A DNA stretch of 64,000 bases. Source: Hemileia vastatrix (lineage: Eukaryota; Basidiomycota; Pucciniomycetes; Pucciniales; Zaghouaniaceae). A program made the position numbers and the translations under genes. The notes beneath the pieces are model-generated. The model was not told the origin of the DNA, made no database searches, and saw nothing but the letters and a program-made list of their open reading frames with translations. Shown piece by piece: positions 56,463 through 64,000 of the stretch (position 1 is the stretch's first letter; each line of letters begins with the position of its first letter). The DNA is taken from positions 35,709,183-35,773,182 of the forward strand of contig JASXTE010000002.1 in the NCBI GenBank assembly GCA_030280995.1, given 5' to 3'.

Positions 56463-59400
56463 GATTAATTGGTATTTGACCTTTGTGCCTCACTCATATT
56501 TATCATTTGATTGATTTTTGTCACCATTATGTTATTAATATTATAAGCATAGCAAAAACTTGTGTGCCCAACACATACCAAGTGATGTTACACCTTTTAT
56601 AATATTATTAAATAAAGGTAAAAAAATATGAAAATGATTTGTTTTACAAGAAATAAATTGATATACAAAAGCAATATGAGGGATAAAAAGGTAAAATTAA
56701 AGGGATCAAATATGAAATAAAAAATTAAAATAAAATAACTGCCATCAAGAGAAAATAGACATGTTGGGGCAAATGTCCACCAGTGAGTCTAAACTTGGAC
56801 TATAATTGCTTTTTGAAAAACAAAAAAGTGCCAACCTGAGGTTTAACAAAACTTCAGCAGAACCATTTAGCCATATCAAACAACTTCTAGTGCAATGATT
56901 GAGAGAGAATTGATCACACCAGACTGCATGTGACCAAAAGTGTCCAGCACAAGTTTGGCCAAACTTGTGCTGGACACATTTATGATGGAGAGTAGCTAGG
57001 GTAGAATTTTTCTTCAGTTGATCTGGTATTTCTTATAAACATGTCCATTGGTACTTGATCTTTGTGCCTCACTCATATATATCATTTGATTAATTTATTG
57101 TCACCATTATATTATTAATATTATAAGTATAGAAAAAACTCATGTGCCAAATGTATACCAGGTGATGTTACACCATTTATAATATTATGAAATAAAAGTA
57201 AAAAAATATGAAAATGATTAGCTTTACAATAATTTAAATAGATATTAAAAAAAAAGAGAAATAAAAAAGTAAAATTAATCTCAAAGAGATCAATTATGAA
57301 AAACAAAATACTAGTAAAATTCTTGCTCTCAAGAGCCAGTAGAAGTGTTGAAACAAATGAGAGCCATCAGGGCTAAATTATAATAAGTGACCTTTTTTTT
57401 AAACATAAAAAATTATACACCTGAGGTTGGGAACAATGAAAGGTGGATGATTCAGCTAAACAAAACTATTTGTAGTGAAGTTTAATAAAAAAATGTTTTT
57501 TTGTTGCCATAGAGAGAATTGATCCCATCTGACTGCACGTGACCAAAAGTGTCCAGCAAAAGTTTGGCCGAACTTGTGCTGGACACTTTTATGATGGAGA
57601 GTAGCTTGTGTAGAAATTTTCTTCAGTTCCTTCATCTTGTATTTCTCATAAACATGTCTACTGGTATTTGATCAGTCTGTATCTTTCATATTTATCATCC
57701 AATTAATATTTTATTACCATTATATTATTAATGTTATTAGTTTAGCAAAAACTTGTGTGCAAAATGCATACCATGTGAAGTTATACCTTCAATAATTTTT
57801 AAAAATAGATGTAAATAAATATGGAAAGGATTAGTTTTACAAAAATTAAATAGAAATTTAAAAATAAAAAGAGGAATAAAAGAGTAAAATAAAAGTCAAA
57901 GAGTTCAAATATGAAAAAAATACTAATAAAATTCCTGCTATCAAGAGCCAGTAGAGGTGTTAAAGCAAATGGGAGCCATCAGGGCTTAATTTTAATAAGT
58001 GACCTTTTCTTTAAAGATAAAAAATTATACACCTGATATTGGGCAGAACAGCAGCTGGATGATTCAGCTAAACCAAACTACTTCTAGTGAAATTTGATAA
58101 AAAATTTTTTTTGTTGCCATACAGAGAATTGATCCCATCTGACTGCACATGACCAAAAGTGTCCAGCACAAGTTCGGCCAAACTTGTGCTGGACACTTTT
58201 ATGATGGAGAGTGACTGGGGTAGAATTTTTTTTAGTTCATCTGGTATTTCTTACAAACATGTCTACTGGTATTTTATCTTTGTGCCTCACTCATACATAT
58301 TGTTTGAAGCACAAGTTCGGCCGAACTTATGCTGGACACTTTTATGATGGTGAGTATCTAGTTTGCAGGTCTTCTTAAGTTCATCAGGTATTCCTTATAA
58401 ACAAATCCACTTTTATATGATCTTTCTGTGTCATTCATATTTATCATTTGATTAATTGTTTTTCACTATTATACTATTAATGTTATTAGTATTGAAAAAA
58501 CTTGTAAGCTAAATGCATACTGGGAGATGCTACATCTTTATTAATCTTATTGAATAAAAGTCAAAAAAATGAAAAGTATTAGTTTTACAATAAATAAATT
58601 GATATTTGAAAGCAAAAAGAGGAGTAAAAAAGTAAAATTAATGTGATTAAATATGAAATCAAACATTCAAATAAAATTTCTGCCATCAAATATAATTTGA
58701 GTTTTCAGACTAAATTTGCACCACCATTTCTAGATTTGGAATATATTTTCATTTTTTTAAAATTAATAAAAGTGTCCACCTGAGGTTTTCCAAAAAATCA
58801 GGAGGATAGTATAGCAGTATAGGACTACTTCTTGTTTAATGATTGAGAAAAAATTCATTTTAACTTCCATTGAGTAAATTTATCCCATCTGACTGCATGC
58901 AACCAAAAGTGTCCAGCACAAGCTCAGCTGAGCTTGTGCTGGACACTTTTATGATGGAGAGTAGCTAGGGTGCAAGTCTTCTTCAGTTAATCTTGTATTC
59001 CTTTTCAAAATGTCTATGTGTATTTGATCTTTCTGTGTCATCCATATTTATTATTTGATTATTTTTTAGTCACCATTATATTATTAATATTTTTAATATA
59101 GCAAAAACATGTGTACTGAATGTACACTGGGTGATTTTACAGCTTTAATAATATTATATAATAAATGTAAAAAAATGTTAAAGTTATCAGTTTTAGCAAA
59201 ATAAAATTGATATTTAAAAGCTAAAGGATAGATAAAAGGGTAAAATTAAAATTAAATAGATCAAACATAAAATATAGATATTAAGTATAATTTCTGCTAT
59301 CATGAGCCAGTAGAGGCTTCAGAAAAAATGGGCACCATCACAGATTAACATGGATCAAATTTAATTTTACCAAAGAAAAAAATTGTCTACCTTAGGTTTG

Positions 59401-60729
59401 GACAAACTTCCGGGAGACAATTTGTCCATATAAAACTACTTTCAGTTCAATGATGGAGTGATCATTCAGTCTCATTTCCATAAAAAGAATTGATTGAATC
59501 TGATGGCATGCAACCAAAAGTGTCCAGCACAAGTTTGGCCAAACTTCTGCTGGACACTTTTATCATGGAGAGTAGCCAGGGTGCAACTCATTTTAAATCA
59601 TCTGGAATTTCTTATAAACATGTCCACTGTTATTCAATCTTTGTGCCTCACTCATATTTATCAATTGATTAATTTTTTGTCACCATTATATTATTAATAT
59701 TATCAGTATAGCAAAAACTTGTGTTCCAAATGAATACTGGGTGATGTTACACCTTTTATAATGTTATTAAATAAAGGTAAAAAAATATGAAAATAATTTA
59801 TTTTACAAAAAATAAACTTCTATCCAAAAGCAATATGAGAGAAATAAAGTAAAATAAAAGAAATCAAAGATGAAAATTAAAATCCAAGTTAAATTCCTGC
59901 CATAAACAGAAAAAAGAGATGTTGAATCAAATTAGCACAATCAGGGCTAAACTTGCACTAAATTTTTTTTTTTGTAACAATAAAAAAAAATCCACTTGAG
60001 CTTTACCAAAAATTCAGGATCACAGTTTTTCCATATCAAACTACTTCTAGTGTAACTTTTTATCAAAAATTTATCTTCCTTTCCATAGAGAGAATTTCTC
60101 CCATCTGACTGCACCTGACCATAAGTGTCCAGCACAAGTTCGTCCAAACTTGTGCTGGACACTTTTATGATGGAGAGTAGCTAGGGTAGAATTTTTTTTC
60201 AGTTCATCTAGTATTTTTTACAAACATTTCTACTGGTATTTTATCTTTGATCCTCGCTCATAAAAATCATTTGATTAATTTTTGGTCGCCATTATATTAT
60301 TAATTCTATAAGTATAGAAAAAACTCATGTTCCAAATGCATACCAGGTGATGTTACACCATTTATAATATTATTAAATAAATGTATAAAAATATAAAAAT
60401 AGTTTATTTTAAAATTATTAATTGATATCCAAAAACAATATGAGGAATAAAAAATAAATTTAAAGGGATCAAATATGAAAAAAGAAATCAAAGTAATATT
60501 CCTACTATCAAAGGCCAGTAGAGGTGTTGAAGCAAATGAGAGCCATCAGGGATAAATTGTACTAAATTTACTTCTTTCTAAAGATGAAAAATTGTGCACC
60601 TGTGGTTTGGATGAACTCTAGGTAGAAAATTTGGCTATATAAAACTACTTCTAGTGAAGTTTTTTATCAAATGATTTTTTTCATTGCCATAGAGAGAATT
60701 GATCTCATATGACTGCACCTGACCAAAAG
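56463..60729. repeat. Satellite with about 605-bp units, each with a long palindrome
   Basis: Palindromes lie at 56940-56977, 57545-57590, 58155-58200, 58307-58342 (partial), 58905-58950, 59516-59561 and 60121-60166, and the start of another at 60725. Successive full units are 604-611 bases apart. The palindrome core is GTGTCCAGCACAAG and its complement around TTCGGCCGAA (variants TTTGGCCAAA, CTCAGCTGAG). The rest of the unit is also shared, for example CTTTGTGCCTCACTCATA and TGACTGCA. No gene. The array starts mid-unit on the left and is cut by element W on the right. Confidence 0.93.
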
Positions 60730-61864
60730 TGTCGGTCAATCGTCTAGAAGAAGGTAGAAAAAGGGGAAGAAAGAAATAGAGGAAGACAAGGAGAACAGCT
60801 TTGAGGAATAAAAGAAATAAAATATAAAAAATTATTTAATTTATTTAAATGAAGGCAACGACGAGTAACTTGAGAGATGAAAAAAGTGTAGGTTTTAAAT
60901 AATATTATTTTGGTGTAAGGGTTTCTGCGCGGCAAACACTATGAATACTATCAGACTTAAGGCATCTTCTGGTTAGTTATATAGAATTTTAATTAGAATT
61001 ATAATACTAATTAAAATAATATAAACGTAATAGAAAATATTTTCAAGTTTGTTGAGTGTATAGTTAGTGATCAGGCTACAGGGAATTATCCAAGGCCCTT
61101 TTATAGGCAGTGGGTCCTCTGAAGTGCCACTATATTTGTAAATACAAGAATTATAATAGGATGAAACAAGAATATAAAAGAATAAGTGAAAAATAACAAT
61201 GTAGAGAAAAATATGAAACAAATAAGTAAAAACCCCAATTAAGAATCAAATTTTCCCACAATTAATTCCCAAATAAGTAAGTAGAAATAGTGAATAACTA
61301 AACAAGCCTGGTAAATAGGAACTATGAGAAAAATAATTCAAAACAGATGGTACAGTCTGATTTAAGGATTTTTAAGTTAAACAAAAAATATTTTGATGCA
61401 ACAATATGTAATTAATCTCAATTTAGTATAAATTAATTAATTTTTTTTCCTGACACAATTAAGGGTCAAATGAAGCGCCATTAATTATTGTCTAATACTA
61501 TATGAAAGATGTTATTTAATATATAAATGTAAATAATTAATTTAATTATATTATAAGTCAATTTTACACTTATAATTATAATATATGTTTTTTTAATTAA
61601 TTAAATATAAATTTATAATTATTAAATACATAAAAATGCGCCATTATTTGTAGAATATAAAATATATTATGTTTAATTTAAATGTATAAAAATTAATATA
61701 AACAATAAAATTAATAGAACACTTATATGTAATAAGATACTTATATAATTTTATTATGCAATAAAATATTAATTTATATACATTAAATACAATTCTTACG
61801 CCCTCTTTCAGGTCCTATAAGTTAACATATCATTTACTGGGCTCCTGGAATAGCCTGGCTGACA
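60730..61864 (-). repeat. 3' LTR of element W
   Basis: It runs TGTCGGTCAATC...CTGGCTGACA, 1135 bp. On the minus strand AGAGTAAGGGAG (61865-61876) directly precedes TGTCAGCC, a PPT like that of element X. The left edge cuts into a satellite palindrome. Confidence 0.82.
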
Positions 61865-61898
61865 CTCCCTTACTCTAAAAAAACCAATAAAAAAATTG

Positions 61899-64000
61899 CT
61901 AAGATTTTTTCTTTTTGTACTTTTTCAACAGAGTAGGCAGATTTGAAATCTCCTTGTCAGGTATCCATGCATCATGTTCAGATGATTTGCTCTTATATCT
62001 CAATAAATATTCAGTACCTCTTTCAGAAGTGATAATTCTATCATTGAGAATTTTATCAGTTTCTGCTGTTTCTGTGACTTCCTGAGGGTTTTTCTTAGGT
62101 CTTCCCCTTCTTTTGGGAAATAAGTCACTGTTGGAAGTATAAGGCTTAAGCAAAGAAATGGGAAAGACAGGATGTTTCCTATCATAAGGAGAATACAATA
62201 CAACCTCTACTGCATTATCAACAACCATTCTTTTAACAACAAATGGTCCTACAAAAGGATCTTTTAATTTGTGGTTACCTTGTAAATTGAAATGGAAAGT
62301 AGAGATAAACACTTCATCACCCTTGTTAAATGTGTATTCTTTATGGGATTTATCCCATCTTTTCTTTTCATATTCAAATGCTTTATCAATACAGCTCTGA
62401 GCATGTTTTCTGCATACCTGTTGCATTTGCATGAAAGATTTTACACCAGGGTGTAGTTCCAAATTAGGTAATTTATTATTGATAATCTGAGCAGGAGTAT
62501 GTGGGACATAACCTAACCAAAGCTCAAAAGGCTTTTTCTCAGTGACAGAATGAACAGTGCTATTATATGCAAATTCAAGACCAGGCAATAGAGTGACCCA
62601 ATCATGAGTAAATCTGTCATTGTCTTTATATTCTAAACCAAAGGCACAATACCTTCTAATCATATCTTCCAGAGCTTGAATCATTCTCTCAGCTAGACCA
62701 TCAGTCTGAGGATGGTGAGCTGTAGACAATTTTAACTCACAGCCACAAATATCCATCAAAGAGGTCCAAAACTCAGAAGTAAATTTAGGATCCCTATCAG
62801 AGATAATGGCTTTTGGAAAACCAATAATATTAAACATGTAAGACCACCATAAGAAAGCTAATTCTTTGGTGGATACATCTTTGTGGGTTGGAATAAATTT
62901 GCACATTTTTGTGAATCTATCTACTATTACCCAACAAGAGTGAAAGCTTTCTTTACCTGCAACAGGAAGACCAGTGAAAAACTCCATATTAAAGATTTGA
63001 CAGGGAGCATTAGGTGCTTCTATATGTTGTAATAACCCTGCTCTCTTACCTGTCAACCTTTTAGATTTTTGGCAGGAATCACAAGATTCAACATATAATT
63101 TTGTGTCTTCAGACATATTAGCCCACCAAGCAGTGTTTTTGATTCTAATCAATGTTTTCTCAAGATCAAAATGACCAGCCAATATGTCATCATGACAAAG
63201 TTTGAGGATAGTTTCTCTCATAGAAGGATGAATTACAATCACATTAGTAAGCTTTCTTCTATAATATATATAACCATCTTCAATAGAAAACTTTCCTTTA
63301 CTCAAAGCATTTTGATACTTTGCAGGAAGAGTTTTTATTAATGCTTGAATTGAAGCATTCTTAGGATCATTTAAGATAGTAACCAATTTATTTAAATTAG
63401 AATCCCTATCATATGAATCCAGTATTAATTGTAATAACTCCTCTTCCATATCAACTATAAATATACCATGGATATGAACAGTATCATCTTCAGGTACATA
63501 AGCAGGATTTGAGTCATTATTTGGCAGATGCAATCTGGAGAGCATATCAACATTGGAGTGAACATTTCCAGCCCTATGGATAATTTTCATCTGTCCTCTG
63601 TATTCTTGAACAGCAAGTTGCCACCTGAACATATGTCTGTTAGGTGTCTTCAGGTTTAAGAGGGACTTCACAGCACTACAGTCAGTTACCAATTCAAATT
63701 TTTGGTCATCTAGATAGTAATGAAGTTTCTCAAGAGCCCAAACAACTTCTAAGCACTCTAATTGAGTGGCACCATATTTCAATTCACTATTTCTCAAGGT
63801 TCTTGAAATATAACAAATTAAAACCTCTGAGGATTTATCATTTATAATTTGTTTCTGGTGAAGGGCAGCACTCAGACCAACAAAGCTAGCATCTGTATAT
63901 AGGACAAAAGGTTTGTTGAAATCTGGAAGAGCCAATTTAGGGGCTGTCATTAAGCAACTTTTTAATGTATCAAAAGCTTTTTGACAGTCATTATTCCACA
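61899..64000 (-). CDS. pol: Pol of element W: RNase H, integrase, chromodomain-like tail (N-terminus beyond window)
   Basis: Open from the window edge to the TAA at 61899, about 700 codons. RNase H: VLYTDASFVG (near 63905), YGATQLECL and VTDCSAV. The integrase zinc region is HDDILAGH...CDSCQKSKR. In the core, the first catalytic position is MEF (Glu instead of Asp, about 62980), then SDRDPKF (about 62800) and GLAERM (about 62690), with 35 residues between the last two. The C-terminal part has VGPFVVKRM (GPF motif), PKRRGRPKK (basic, AT-hook-like) and a chromodomain-like EYLLRY...HDAWIPDKEI. It is a full-quality relative of element X and looks intact here. Gag, protease and most of RT lie outside the window. 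Confidence 0.93.
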   Translation of the reverse strand, partial: WNNDCQKAFDTLKSCLMTAPKLALPDFNKPFVLYTDASFVGLSAALHQKQIINDKSSEVLICYISRTLRNSELKYGATQLECLEVVWALEKLHYYLDDQKFELVTDCSAVKSLLNLKTPNRHMFRWQLAVQEYRGQMKIIHRAGNVHSNVDMLSRLHLPNNDSNPAYVPEDDTVHIHGIFIVDMEEELLQLILDSYDRDSNLNKLVTILNDPKNASIQALIKTLPAKYQNALSKGKFSIEDGYIYYRRKLTNVIVIHPSMRETILKLCHDDILAGHFDLEKTLIRIKNTAWWANMSEDTKLYVESCDSCQKSKRLTGKRAGLLQHIEAPNAPCQIFNMEFFTGLPVAGKESFHSCWVIVDRFTKMCKFIPTHKDVSTKELAFLWWSYMFNIIGFPKAIISDRDPKFTSEFWTSLMDICGCELKLSTAHHPQTDGLAERMIQALEDMIRRYCAFGLEYKDNDRFTHDWVTLLPGLEFAYNSTVHSVTEKKPFELWLGYVPHTPAQIINNKLPNLELHPGVKSFMQMQQVCRKHAQSCIDKAFEYEKKRWDKSHKEYTFNKGDEVFISTFHFNLQGNHKLKDPFVGPFVVKRMVVDNAVEVVLYSPYDRKHPVFPISLLKPYTSNSDLFPKRRGRPKKNPQEVTETAETDKILNDRIITSERGTEYLLRYKSKSSEHDAWIPDKEISNLPTLLKKYKKKKS

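Larger units (their letters stand above)
60730..64000 (-). mobile_element. Ty3/gypsy element W, 3' part
   Basis: LTR, PPT and the 3' half of pol on the minus strand, continuing past the right edge. The matching target duplication and 5' LTR are outside the window. Confidence 0.88.

Noticed and set aside
58159..59697. Several short frames around AKLVLDTF-like peptides
   Set aside because: They are readings of the satellite palindrome and recur with every unit; no gene.

Overview
This window looks like a transposon-bloated, AT-rich stretch of a basidiomycete genome, most likely a rust fungus (Pucciniales; an Austropuccinia-like genome is my guess from protein style, not from any search). The grounds are short GT-AG introns of 57-82 bases, Ty3/gypsy chromoviruses, a Plavaka/Tnp2-type transposase, RAD5/HLTF-like SNF2 helicase copies, Zn2Cys6 clusters and heavy CpG decay. 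I see no ordinary housekeeping gene; almost everything is mobile DNA inserted into other mobile DNA.

Left part (1-26004). A SNF2 helicase pseudogene (copy 1, + strand) is cut in two at 1809/14129 by a 12.3 kb Ty3/gypsy element (here called Z, - strand, 1810-14128, CCGA target duplication). Z has near-identical LTRs, PBS, PPT, an intact gag-protease ORF, an intact pol ORF, a spliced Zn2Cys6-type gene running antisense in its 3' part, and more than 20 copies of a small hairpin motif whose stem covaries. To the right of the helicase come a broken - strand hypothetical gene (14802-15926), a decayed Plavaka-type transposase (16984-20390), 5.5 kb without recognisable genes, and a terminal repeat (25966-26004).

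Middle part (26392-45060). An old - strand Ty3/gypsy element (X) is decayed and split by a 1.9 kb terminal-inverted-repeat element (E1, 30155-32042, TSD ATA) and by a complete chromovirus (Y-a, + strand, 33150-41422, TSD TTAAT). The 5' LTR of X is interrupted at 45060 by the left end (CACCACAG...) of another TIR element (E2).

Right part (45061-64000). E2 carries a second SNF2 helicase copy (54258-55140). E2 is itself interrupted by a second chromovirus (Y-b, 45474-53856, TSD AATTC), and the helicase intron is interrupted by E3 (from 55156). A satellite of about 605 bp per unit, each unit with a palindrome of up to 46 bp, fills 56463-60729. An LTR element of X type (W, - strand, pol open to the window edge) is inserted inside one satellite palindrome.

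How the parts may work together: the left terminus of E2 next to SNF2 copy 2, and the matching right terminus at 26004 beyond SNF2 copy 1 plus the Plavaka transposase, suggest that the helicase travels as cargo of a Plavaka/CACTA-like transposon. E1 and E3 look like shorter relatives with the same terminus design. Separately, chromovirus family Y and gypsy element Z both carry an antisense Zn2Cys6 gene between pol and the 3' LTR. Reciprocal TGA/CAA and TTTGAA/TTCAAA differences between copies point to deamination of methylated CpG as the main mutational force.
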